Part shown: positions 34,689 to 44,100 of the stretch, one piece after another
Layout: the number at the start of each line of letters is the position of its first letter
Numbering within the stretch: the stretch's first letter is position 1
Source: Chitinispirillaceae bacterium
GTDB taxonomy: Bacteria > Fibrobacterota > Chitinivibrionia > Chitinivibrionales > Chitinispirillaceae
DNA length: 53,009 nt
Reading direction: 5' to 3'
Assembly: GCA_016927235.1 (NCBI GenBank)
Contig: JAFGNB010000163.1
Span: 1-53,009 of the forward strand
Notes under the pieces: model-generated
Seen by the model: the letters and a program-made list of their open reading frames with translations, nothing else
What the model was told of the DNA's origin: nothing
Database searches by the model: none
Made by a program: the position numbers and the translations under genes

Positions 34689-35650
34689 GACACGAATCTT
34701 CCCAGGCGTTTAAACCGAAACCGCCATTTTCCCTGTTCGTCGTTGCCGTGCGACCAGAGCACCATAATTGCCCTGCCGATGCAACAGGACCTACGTACGG
34801 GGCCGAAATAACGCGAGTCGAGGCCCGTCGTGCGGTTATCGGCGAGCATGAAAAAATAGCTGTCCTTCACCCGGTACTCCTCGATGACCGTATTGTCAAG
34901 TGAAAGCGAGAAGTCAAGCGTCACTTTTCGGTCGTCATGCTTTTGATACAGGTATTCTTCGAGGCGGTTCCAGAAAAACCAGTTGTCTCGCAACGAGTCG
35001 GGAACCGAGTCGATATGTCCGCTGTAAAAAGCAAAATCGTTTATAATATAATCATTGCTGAGGGAATCATCTAACAGGACGGAGGGGTTGACGGTAACGC
35101 GGCGTTTCGGGTGTTCCTGTTGAATAACCGACCGGGCGAAAAAGAAGTCCCGCAGAGTGAGTCTGTCGAGAAGGAGCAGGTCGCCTGCGGCAGGAATACG
35201 GTACGGCGCGAAAAAATCCTGCGGCGAGTAGGATTCGGGAACCACCTCGACCGGTTGTTGCCGATGAAAAACGGTGATCCGAGAGCCACTTCGTGAAGTG
35301 ACGACAACACCGCTGTCGATACGGAGCGTATCCCTGCCGGATGCGGCTACCCGCAGAAGGCCGAGCGCACCGGAGGTTGACGGAATTTTGTAAACGACCG
35401 GTCGGTCGTAAGGCGGTTTGAGAAAATGCCGTACCGGCGGGAGAAAGGGGGTGCGAAGCATGAGCACGCGGTCTCCCCTGATGATGGTGGGCGACATCTG
35501 GTCTCCCGCAACCTTGACCGTGTCGACAAACGATACCTTGACGACGCAGGCGATTGCCGCCGTGATAATGAGCGCCAGCGTCGCGCGGTAGACCGTCACC
35601 CGCACGTCAAAACGGGGATTAAAGGATGTTTTTGACAAAAGATTATTCAC
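34685..35650 (-). CDS. Signal peptidase I-like membrane protein without the Ser/Lys dyad
   Basis: The protein has 321 residues from GTG 35650 (GGAG about 10 nt upstream); the same frame stays open further upstream inside lepA, which is ignored. It has one N-terminal transmembrane helix (about 21-41), then S26-family boxes in order: box B as [16 protein letters not shown] (49-64), box C PVVYKI, box D as [15 protein letters not shown] (97-111), a roughly 150-residue insertion, and box E as [14 protein letters not shown] (270-283). The nucleophilic Ser of box B is Gln51 (codon 35500-35498), and the general-base Lys of box D is Leu99 (codon 35356-35354). Fold and topology point to LepB, but it should be unable to act by the known mechanism. 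Position after lepA mirrors the classic lepA-lepB pair. Confidence 0.82.
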   Translation of the reverse strand: MNNLLSKTSFNPRFDVRVTVYRATLALIITAAIACVVKVSFVDTVKVAGDQMSPTIIRGDRVLMLRTPFLPPVRHFLKPPYDRPVVYKIPSTSGALGLLRVAASGRDTLRIDSGVVVTSRSGSRITVFHRQQPVEVVPESYSPQDFFAPYRIPAAGDLLLLDRLTLRDFFFARSVIQQEHPKRRVTVNPSVLLDDSLSNDYIINDFAFYSGHIDSVPDSLRDNWFFWNRLEEYLYQKHDDRKVTLDFSLSLDNTVIEEYRVKDSYFFMLADNRTTGLDSRYFGPVRRSCCIGRAIMVLWSHGNDEQGKWRFRFKRLGRFVS

Positions 35651-35694
35651 GTTTCGCCGTCTCCGCTGCGGGAAGCAGTCATTGTAGCTGGGCG

Positions 35695-37491
35695 TCACTC
35701 GCGGCTGAGCGCTGCGAGAAAAGCCTCCTGCGGTATTTCGATGTTGCCGACCTGTTTCATCCGTTTTTTTCCCTCCTTCTGCTTTTCGAGCAGTTTGCGC
35801 TTGCGCGTAATGTCGCCTCCGTAGCATTTCGACGTGACATCCTTGCGGAATGCCTTGACGGTTGAACGGGCGATGACCTTGTTGCCGACGGCGGCCTGGA
35901 TGGCGACCTCGAACTGCTGTCGCGGAATGAGTTTCTTGAGTTTCGAGGTGATTTCCTGGCCGAAGTGGTACGTGTTGTCGCGATGGACGATCGACGAGAA
36001 GGCGTCGACCTGTGTGCCGTTGATCAGGATGTCGAGCTTGACCAGATTTTCCTTTTCGTACCCGTCGAACTCGTAATCCATCGACGCGTACCCCCGCGAG
36101 CAGCTCTTGAGCTTGTCGAAAAAATCGATAATGATTTCCGAGAGGGGGATACGGTAGTGCAGGCAGACGCGGGTGGGCTCGAGGTATTCCATGGTGCCCA
36201 TCTTCCCCCGCTTCTCCTCGCAGAGCTTCATGATCGCTCCCACATACTCGGCGGGAGTGATGATCTGCAGCGTGGTGACGGGTTCGCTTATGCACTCGAT
36301 ATCCTGCTGCGGCGGCATATGCGTCGGACTTTCGATGTACCGTTCGTCGCCGTTTTTCAGCCGGATATAGTACTTGACGTTAGGAATTGTGGTGATGATG
36401 TTGACGTCGAATTCGCGATACAGCCGCTCTTGGACGATCTCCATGTGCAGCAACCCCAGGAAACCGGCGCGGAACCCGAACCCCAGCGCCGACGACGTTT
36501 CCGGCACGTAGCTGATCGACGAGTCGTTGAGTTGCAGCTTGTCGAGCGCCGAGCGCAGGTCTTCGTAATCGGCTTTGTCGACCGGGTAGATGCCGCTGAA
36601 GACCATGGGCTTTACTTCCCGGTATCCGGCCACCGCGTCCCGCGTGCCGCCGAGCCGCGTGGTGACGGTGTCGCCTATTTTGATGTCGGAAACCGTACGG
36701 ATATTGGCGATCATGTACCCCACTTCCCCTGCCTCAAGCGTTTCGAGCGGAACGCGTCCCATCCTGAAAAAACCGATCTCATCAACATTGTAGTTGGTAC
36801 CGGTGGATAAGAATGTAATCGCATCTCCCCTGTGTATTGTTCCATCGAAAATACGTACATAGGCGATTGCGCCGCGGAAGGGATCGAATTTCGAATCGAA
36901 AATGAGGGCCTTGAGCGCCGCAGCGGCATCTCCCTTCGGCGGCGGGACATCACTGAGCACCCGTTCAAGGATCGACGCTACGCCTTCGCCGGTTTTTGCG
37001 CTGCAGGTGATTATGGTCATCGGATCGATACCGAGGAGGTCCGCTACCTGGCGCCGGACCTCTTCCGGACGGGCCGAAGGAAGATCGACCTTGTTGAGCA
37101 CGGGTATGATCGAGAGATTGTTGTCGAGAGCAAGGAAGATATTGGTCAGGGTTTGCGCCTCGATTCCCTGTGCGGCGTCGACCACGAGGATCGCTCCTTC
37201 GCAGGCGGCGAGCGAACGGGAGACTTCATATGAAAAATCGACATGCCCCGGCGTATCGATCAGGTTGAACTCATACGCTTTTCCGCCCTGCGCCACATAT
37301 TGCATGCGGATTGGGTGCGATTTGATGGTGATTCCCCGCTCACGCTCAAGGTCCATATCATCGAGGATTTGTGACTGCATCTTTTCTTTACTTATCGTGC
37401 CGGTCAGCTCCAGAAACCGGTCGGCGAGCGTCGATTTCCCGTGATCGATATGGGCAATAATGCAGAAATTGCGTATAAAATCTCTCTCCAC
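35695..37491 (-). CDS. lepA: Elongation factor 4 (LepA), ribosomal back-translocase GTPase
   Basis: The protein has 598 residues, the standard length. It starts at GTG with GGGAG 4-5 nt upstream. GTPase motifs: AHIDHGKST (G1), DTPGHVDFSYEVSRSL (G3) and NKVDLPSARPEEV (G4). The LepA-specific C-terminal domain ends with VGNKVIARSTVKAFRKDVTSKCYGGDITRKRKLLEKQKEGKKRMKQ-type sequence. It acts on ribosomes, probably during initiation/elongation under stress. It is the first gene of the lepA to recN operon. Confidence 0.98.
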   Translation of the reverse strand: MERDFIRNFCIIAHIDHGKSTLADRFLELTGTISKEKMQSQILDDMDLERERGITIKSHPIRMQYVAQGGKAYEFNLIDTPGHVDFSYEVSRSLAACEGAILVVDAAQGIEAQTLTNIFLALDNNLSIIPVLNKVDLPSARPEEVRRQVADLLGIDPMTIITCSAKTGEGVASILERVLSDVPPPKGDAAAALKALIFDSKFDPFRGAIAYVRIFDGTIHRGDAITFLSTGTNYNVDEIGFFRMGRVPLETLEAGEVGYMIANIRTVSDIKIGDTVTTRLGGTRDAVAGYREVKPMVFSGIYPVDKADYEDLRSALDKLQLNDSSISYVPETSSALGFGFRAGFLGLLHMEIVQERLYREFDVNIITTIPNVKYYIRLKNGDERYIESPTHMPPQQDIECISEPVTTLQIITPAEYVGAIMKLCEEKRGKMGTMEYLEPTRVCLHYRIPLSEIIIDFFDKLKSCSRGYASMDYEFDGYEKENLVKLDILINGTQVDAFSSIVHRDNTYHFGQEITSKLKKLIPRQQFEVAIQAAVGNKVIARSTVKAFRKDVTSKCYGGDITRKRKLLEKQKEGKKRMKQVGNIEIPQEAFLAALSRE

Positions 37492-37637
37492 GGAACTCCC
37501 GGGTGGCTCAAGGCGAGAATCGGATAGATCGATGCATTTCCCTCAATGAAAGGAACACATTTAAATTGAAAGAAATATACAATATGTCTCGATGGCGGTT
37601 GCATCGAGGGGAAGGCTGCCTGTTGTATCTCGCCTGT
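37492..37637. other. Gap between the ABC permease and lepA
   Basis: 146 bp. It contains the hairpin 37588-37608 and an AT-rich stretch (37555-37585) that probably holds the lepA promoter; I cannot fix its hexamers. Confidence 0.4.
37588..37608 (-). terminator. Hairpin after the ABC permease gene
   Basis: Seven-base perfect stem, CTCGATG (37588-37594 on +) with CATCGAG (37602-37608), and a 7 nt loop. It lies 29 nt past the permease stop. The minus-strand sequence after it is AT-rich (ACATATTGTATATTTC) but not a pure U-run, so it may be a modest terminator before the lepA operon. Confidence 0.45.
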
Positions 37638-38297
37638 TTACAGCACCACCGGCTGGAGGATTTTTTCACTTTCATAGAGCCTGCGCGCCGCCGCGGTGGC
37701 GAGGGCGCCGATAAAGAGCAGCGCCAGCGGCAGGATGAACGGCGGCACGGTGAAATAGTATGATACGACGAAATGCAGCGTCACCAGGAGCCCCAGCAGC
37801 AGCAGATTGGCAAGATGCAGCAGACGCGGATTTCCCATGCGCACCGAGAGGTAGGCGCTGCAGGCGGTATTCATGAACACCGCCGCGCAGTAGAGAAGAA
37901 GCGTTTCGCCGGTGAGCGTAGAGGCCGCTTCCTTGTAAAGCGCCAGCCGCCAGAGGGGCGTAACCGCCGCGCAGAACAGGCCGATGCCGACGCTCATTCC
38001 GAACACGAAGAGCATCTTTCCATAAAGGATGTCCCTGCGCGACAACCCGGAGGTCAGCAGGATCTCGAGTATCCCGTTGACCCGTTCTGCGATGAATACC
38101 GTATTGGAGAAATTTGCCGAAATGACCACCGAGAAGAAAACGAGCCAGAGGGGTCCGGCCTGCACGGTAGTATTGGAAGGAGCGGCGAGCATGAGGCTCC
38201 ACGAAACGATTAAAACAGCATAGATGATGAAGATGCCCCGGTCCGATCCGATGAAGCAGCGCCACTCTTTACGCAGGATAGTGAGGATGCCGCTCAC
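37638..38297 (-). CDS. ABC transporter permease (ABC-2 type)
   Basis: The protein has 219 residues. GTG 38297, preceded by AAGGAGG, is the start; the frame continues upstream only as an antisense-like extension in the ATPase gene. Six hydrophobic helices can be seen. The N-terminal ILRKEWRCFIGSDRGIFIIYAVLIVSW and RVNGILEILLTSGLSRRDILYGKMLFV are typical of ABC-2 exporters (E-loop and conserved coupling region). The substrate is unknown. Its start overlaps the ATPase stop by 4 bp, so the two form one transporter. Confidence 0.85.
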   Translation of the reverse strand: MSGILTILRKEWRCFIGSDRGIFIIYAVLIVSWSLMLAAPSNTTVQAGPLWLVFFSVVISANFSNTVFIAERVNGILEILLTSGLSRRDILYGKMLFVFGMSVGIGLFCAAVTPLWRLALYKEAASTLTGETLLLYCAAVFMNTACSAYLSVRMGNPRLLHLANLLLLGLLVTLHFVVSYYFTVPPFILPLALLFIGALATAAARRLYESEKILQPVVL

Positions 38298-39214
38298 GGC
38301 GCCTCCTTCGGCTGCCGGCCCGCATAGAGCGTCCTGATCGCCGAGCCGAAATCGCCTTCCTCCCGCCGAACCTCCCTGAGGGCGCATCCCGCGGCTACGA
38401 GTGCGCCGATGATGCGGGGGATGTTCGTCGCCGCGTCGGCGAGCGTGAAGTGCCACCCCCGCTCGAACCGCACGGAGGCACCTCCGGCGCGCGCCAGCAC
38501 ATCGCTGACTGCCGGAGAGTCGTCGGTATCGATATACCACGACGTATCGGCGGTGCGGCCGGCGCGGTCGATCTCCGTCAGCATCCCATTGCGAAGAATG
38601 CCCACCCGGTCGCAGAGCTCGTCGATGGTATCGAGCTGATGGGAGCTGATGATAAGGGCTGCGCCGCGCTCCCGGGCCTTACGGACGAGCAGCTTGAAGT
38701 GGTCGTAGGCATGAAGGTCGAGCGCGACCGCCGGTTCGTCGAGGAAATAGACCGATGCTTTACCGATGAATGCCCTGCAGAGCGCGCATTGCATCCGCTG
38801 GCCGCGGGATAAGTGTTTCACCTTTTTATTACCCGCAAAAAGGGCGCTGCCGTTCCAGAAAACGGCAAGGTATTCGGCAAGCTCCTGCCGGGGCACACCC
38901 TGTGCGGAAGCGTAAATGGCGCAGTTCTCCTCCGCCGTCAGGTTGCCCCAGAAGCCGTCGCTTTCAAGAACGACACCGCACTGGCGGTAGAAATGAGGGT
39001 CATGGTGCCACGGGGTGCTCTCCAGGACACGTACCGTGCCACGGTCGGGTTGCAGGATGCCGAGCAGCAGTCGCAGGAGTGTGGTTTTCCCCGCCCCGTT
39101 CAGACCCACAAGTCCATAGATGCTGCCCGCTTCAACCTGCAGCGACAGCGAATCGATGATACGGTATTTGCCGAATGATTTTGAAAGGTTTGTTGCGAAG
39201 ATAGCCGGTGTCAT
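38294..39214 (-). CDS. ABC transporter ATP-binding protein
   Basis: The protein has 306 residues with Walker A GLNGAGKT (37-44), the signature LSRGQRMQ, Walker B VYFLDEPAVALD and the H-loop SSHQLD. A C-terminal extension of about 90 residues is a regulatory domain common in ABC-2 exporters of the NatA/CcmA/YadG type. It is coupled to the permease. No clear Shine-Dalgarno precedes ATG 39214. It diverges from the ispH-ubiA fusion gene over 110 bp. Confidence 0.92.
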   Translation of the reverse strand: MTPAIFATNLSKSFGKYRIIDSLSLQVEAGSIYGLVGLNGAGKTTLLRLLLGILQPDRGTVRVLESTPWHHDPHFYRQCGVVLESDGFWGNLTAEENCAIYASAQGVPRQELAEYLAVFWNGSALFAGNKKVKHLSRGQRMQCALCRAFIGKASVYFLDEPAVALDLHAYDHFKLLVRKARERGAALIISSHQLDTIDELCDRVGILRNGMLTEIDRAGRTADTSWYIDTDDSPAVSDVLARAGGASVRFERGWHFTLADAATNIPRIIGALVAAGCALREVRREEGDFGSAIRTLYAGRQPKEAP

Positions 39215-39324
39215 GGTGTAAATATGGCTTTCGGTGGAGCGGAAACGGTAACTTTTAGCCGGACCTTTTCTTATTGCAGTATGTATTTTTCAACGAAAAG
39301 AGGCAGTGAGGTGCTGAACAAACA

Positions 39325-41100
39325 ATGAAAATAATTACCGCGAAAACCGCCGGATTCTGCATGGGTGTCAAACGCGCCGTTGATCTGGCGCTCGAGTATG
39401 CTTCGCGGTCGGAAGAAGGCGTGTTCACACTCGGGCCGCTCATCCACAATCAGCAGACGCTCGAAATGCTCAAACAGCGGGGAGTCGTCGAACTCGCCGG
39501 CGAAGAAAGACTCTCGGCGCGGTCGAAACTCCTCATACGTGCACACGGGATCGCACCGCAGATGCAGGAACAGTATTCCAGCGGCGGGCATGAAATCATC
39601 GACGGCACCTGTCCTAAAGTAAAGACCGTCCACAAGGTGATCGAACGGTATCGGCGGGAGGGATATCGGATCGTCATCGCCGGCGATGAGGGGCATCCGG
39701 AGGTGATCGGGCTGCTCGGTTACGCGGGCCATGGCGGGATGCTCATCCACACCGTTGAGGAGGTGAAACGGCTCCCCGATTGCCCGAAGGTGTGCCTCGT
39801 CTCGCAGACGACCTTCGATCGGTCGCTTTTCGACGAGATAGCGGCGAAAGTCAAGGAACGCTTTGCGGCCGCCGAAGACGTCGTGGTGAAAAAGACCATT
39901 TGTTCAGCGACCGATCAGCGCCAGACCGAGGTGGCGACACTTGCGCGCCAGGTTGATGCGCTGATCGTCGTGGGAGGGAAAAACAGCGCCAATACGCGGC
40001 GATTGGCGAAAATAGCCGGTGAAAACGGAACTCCGGTCCAGTTGGTGGAGACCGAACGGGAAATCGTCTGGGAAAAGATCGCCGACTGCAGGACGGTCGG
40101 GATCAGCGCCGGGGCCTCGACGCCCAACTGGATGATCAAGCGGGTGGAAGATTACCTCAATTTCATGGACCAGACCAGAACACGCGGCGTTCCGAACCTT
40201 ATTTGGCATATGCTTGATATATGTGCAAATCTCAATTGTTTCGTGGCACTCGGTGCGGCGAGCGCGTACTATGCTTCAAGTTTTCTGCTCGGGCTTCCCT
40301 TTACCGGCGGAGGCGCGGTCGTCGCGTTCCTCTATTTTCTTTCGATGTATCTCTGGAACAGTATGGCCAGCATCGAGTCGATGCAGCACCACGGCATCTC
40401 GCGGTACCGCTTCTACCTCGCGTACCGGCCTCAGCTTATTCTGATGTCGGGGGTCAGCATTCTGGCACTGCTTTTTGTGGGTTTTATTATCAAGAAAGAA
40501 CTCGGCTATCTGATGTTTTTTGCCTCACTGGCCGGTTCAGCCTACCATATGACGTTCATGCCGAGACGCGTCAGGGCGCTTTTCCGGTATAGAAATCTTA
40601 AGGATATCCCCAGTTCACGGGACCTGTTCGTCGCTCTCGCCTGGGGAACGGTCCTTACGGCGATTCCGTATCTGATTCATGATGCACCGATCGATTTTCC
40701 GGTCGCCCCTGCCGTGTTCTGCTGGATCTTTATCCTTGCCTTTCTGCGGTCGCTCATTTTCGATCTGCGCGACATAGAGGGCGACCGGATCATGGGGCGC
40801 GAAACACTCATTACGATCGTCGGCGAGAGGCGGGCCCGCAAGGCGTTGCAGGTCTTGATCATCAGTTGTTTCTTTGCCCTTCTGCTTTTTCCGGCATTCC
40901 TCGGTATTCACGCCTACCGCAGACAGAACACCGTAAGGTTTCTTTTCCAGATCCCCGTCCTGCTCTACCTGTTGGCATTTGTACAGATAAATCCGCACAT
41001 CAGGCAGAACCGAAATGCGCTGTTTAACCTTCTTGCCGACGGACTTTTTTTCCTGGCGGGATTGGGTGCATTTCTAGCGTCGTTCGTGATTCCCGAATAA
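39325..41100 (+). CDS. ispH: IspH (HMBPP reductase) fused to a UbiA-like prenyltransferase membrane domain
   Basis: The protein has 591 residues. Residues 1-280 are a complete IspH: 4Fe-4S cysteines C12 (GFCMGV), C96 (DGTCPKV) and C193 (KTICSATDQRQ), HPEV with E126, SQTTFD, and SAGASTPNWMI. It reduces HMBPP to IPP and DMAPP at the end of the MEP pathway. After a short linker (281-295), residues 296-590 form about eight hydrophobic helices with the UbiA second aspartate motif FDLRDIEGD (479-487; D480, D483, D487) followed by GRETLITIVG. The first motif, normally NDxxDxxxD, reads NSMASIES (345-352) and lacks the acidic residues. So IspH looks active, whereas the prenyltransferase half may not be. 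No stop or frameshift lies between the two halves. Confidence 0.88.
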   Translation: MKIITAKTAGFCMGVKRAVDLALEYASRSEEGVFTLGPLIHNQQTLEMLKQRGVVELAGEERLSARSKLLIRAHGIAPQMQEQYSSGGHEIIDGTCPKVKTVHKVIERYRREGYRIVIAGDEGHPEVIGLLGYAGHGGMLIHTVEEVKRLPDCPKVCLVSQTTFDRSLFDEIAAKVKERFAAAEDVVVKKTICSATDQRQTEVATLARQVDALIVVGGKNSANTRRLAKIAGENGTPVQLVETEREIVWEKIADCRTVGISAGASTPNWMIKRVEDYLNFMDQTRTRGVPNLIWHMLDICANLNCFVALGAASAYYASSFLLGLPFTGGGAVVAFLYFLSMYLWNSMASIESMQHHGISRYRFYLAYRPQLILMSGVSILALLFVGFIIKKELGYLMFFASLAGSAYHMTFMPRRVRALFRYRNLKDIPSSRDLFVALAWGTVLTAIPYLIHDAPIDFPVAPAVFCWIFILAFLRSLIFDLRDIEGDRIMGRETLITIVGERRARKALQVLIISCFFALLLFPAFLGIHAYRRQNTVRFLFQIPVLLYLLAFVQINPHIRQNRNALFNLLADGLFFLAGLGAFLASFVIPE

Positions 41101-41110
41101 TCGATAACGA

Positions 41111-44100
41111 TCAGAACTCCGCGCCCAGTGAGAAATAATTGATCGGTATCCCGATATCGGTGCTCCAGTCGGTGGGCCACCCCCGGTCGAAACGCAGAAT
41201 AAAGATACCGAGGTTCGCCCGCATCCCGAATCCGAACCCGCCGTAGATTTTTTCAGGCAGGGGTAGGGCGCCGATGCGTTCGCCCGCTTCCCAGGCATTA
41301 CCGGCGTCCACGAAAATGGCGCCGTTGATATATTGGATTTTTAAAGGAAGCGGCCAGACGAGCGATATCTCTTTAACGAAAGGAAAGCGGAATTCCGAAT
41401 TGATTAAAGCGACTCTGGTACCGCTCAGGTCGACGTAGTTCCACCCGCGAAACGGGGTGACGAACTCAGAGTAAAACGTATAGGGCATATTTTTCTCATA
41501 TTCATCGACGTTGACCTGATAGATCAGCCACTGGTCGTTTCCTCCGAGCAGGTAACGGCGTGCCGAGCGGTGTCGGTCGAGAGGAAAGCTGCAGCCCGTA
41601 TAGAGCCGGTTTGCCCATACGAATCGTTTGAACAGATGCCAGTAGTGCCTGATGTCGGTGTCCAGCGAGATGAAGGGTTCGGTAATGACGTTAAGGGGCG
41701 GTGAAATCTGGAGCGATGCCGCAGCGCGGATGCCATTGAGCGGTCCGGTAATTCCCCAGAGAATATTATCGAAAACATATGCAAGGGATGACACCCCCAT
41801 ATTCGCCGTTACGGTGGGACCTTCGAAGGTCACCGGTTCCTGTTCGATATGACGGGAAAAAAGCTGCAGTTCCAGCCGGGAAAACATGGAGAACGGATAT
41901 TGCGCAATACCGAATCCTCCGTATTGTAAATCGTGGTAAAGTCGATCGCCGAAAATGCTGGCAAAGGTATAATCTTTGCTGTAAAAAACGCCCGCACCCG
42001 CGTTGATGCGTTTTTTCAGAAAAAGATACGAGAGAAACAAATGGGCGTAATCCTTGAAATTTCCCTGAATATCTCCGGCAAAGGTGATGCGGTGGTCGCC
42101 GAGCAGGTCACTCAATGCGATGAGCACCTGACCGGCAGGACTGTAGGCGGTGCTCACTCCCACTCCCACGGACACGAGGTCGGGTGAAAAGGAGAGCCGG
42201 TAGGGGTGCGGCGCGGAGATGGTTATGGTGTCGACCGGATCAATGCCGTCCTGCTCTGCGGCGGCGGTCACCGGCGATGAGGACGGGGGTGGAATGATGG
42301 AGTCGGAGGTCGTGTCGAACGGCGGCGATACGGGCGATGCAACGATGGCGGACGCCGAGTCGGAAACGATGCCGGGAGCCTCCCCGGACGAATCGATTGC
42401 GGCGGAAGCCGCGGGCGCGGCTTCGGTGCTGTCTTCTGTCAATTTATCGTTCGTGGAGACCGTTTTTTCCTCGATACTGCCGACAGGCGGATCCTTGGTT
42501 TTGTTACGTGGAGACCTCGCTTCGGTTATTGTCGCACCAGTGTCGGCGGAATCGGCGGGAAGAGCGACCTTCTTAAAAAACACGGCCGCAGTGTCGGAGA
42601 ACGAAGCGACCCAACGCGTCGGCGCGAGCGAATCGGATGAGATTTTTTTTAAGGGTTCCTTCATGAGCCAGATATCCCACCCCTGCTTGTTGAACAGTGA
42701 GAACACCATCCGGTCGCTCTCGGCCGCCCAGTCCGGATTGGAACAGCCGCCGGTATAGTTGGTAAGCGGGTGCGCCTTGCCGAGCGAGTCAAACGGTGCG
42801 ACGTAACAATTATCAATGCCGTTGCGGTTGCTGATGAAAAGTATCTGCCTGCCGTCAGGGGAAAAACAGGGCTGTTTTTCACTCCAGGGAGTTGCGGGAA
42901 AACGGCGAATTGAGTTCGACTCGAGATCGAACACGGCGAGATCGGACGGCTGCGGGCCGTAGGGCGATCGACCGTCGGGCAGGCGGCCGCTGGTGTCCTC
43001 GATCGAGAAGATGATGAATTTTCTGTTGGGGGAAAAGCGCGGGTCCGATTCACAGGCGACCGAACGGGTGAGCTGCCGCAGCGAATCGCGCGTGAGGTCG
43101 TACAGGAAGAGGTCGCTTCTTCCATTGTCAATTCCCGAAAAAACCAGGAGCGATCCGTCATGCGACCAATCGGGGCTGCTTATAGCCTTCTGGCGCGTCC
43201 GTATTCGCCGCCGCAGCCGCTTTCGTTCAATGTCAACGATACGCAGTTCGTCGGACTCGCCGCTTTTCGTGATAAAGGCGAGCCGTTTGCCGTCGGGTGC
43301 CCAGCACATGCCGCTGCGGAAAGGGTGGAACGATTCGAAATAACCGCCGTAACCGTTTTGGCCGATTTCATGGATGATTTTGCCTTTCGGATCGGTGATA
43401 AGAATACGAGTATAGTCACGCCGGTCGCTGAAAAAGGCGATACGCCCGCCGTCGGGAGAAATTCGGGGGCGCAAATTGAAGTGGTCTCGTGTTTCCAGGT
43501 GCCGCGTTACCGGTTCTGCATGGCTCGCGGGGTCGATCCGGCACCCGATTTCCGGCCAGTAAAGCCTGCGCAGTTCCGAAACCCACTCCTTGCCGAGTTC
43601 TTCAACCGGTTTGCGGTAGGTTGTTTTAAGCGCCGTTTCGACCCGTTTACTCTTTTTGAATTCAATGAGGAATCGCTGAAAAAGTGAATCGCCCCTGCTT
43701 GACTCCAGAAAAAAAAGGAATGATTGCCCCCCTTTATAGGCCAAATAGCCGTCCAGTCCGGCGCCGGGAAGCGGAATTGAGGAGTTAAGGGCCTGGTCGA
43801 TCATGAACATATCGGCCTCGGCATCCCATTTGCTGGAAAGATACTCGGCGGAACCTTCCATGAACCAAAGCGGCAGCTGCAGGTTGCCGGAAAAAAGATT
43901 GCTGCCGAACTGATCGAAGAGCATGCCGAACATGAATGCGTGCACCAGTTCGTGATGCAGAACATGACGGAAATCATTGTAGGAACCGTTAAAAGGAATG
44001 GCGATACGATTTTTCAGCAATTCGGTAAAACCGCCTACTTCCTCTGGAATGATTTCAGTAATTATATTGGTTTGGGTAAATAAATTGGGCGTTCCATATA

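Noticed and set aside
35651-36295. N-terminal extension of the signal-peptidase-like frame into lepA
   Set aside because: It overlaps lepA in another frame, and the true start GTG 35650 precedes a proper membrane anchor.
38298-38540. Extension of the ABC permease frame into the ATPase gene
   Set aside because: It runs in a different frame over the ATPase coding sequence; GTG 38297 with AAGGAGG is a better start.
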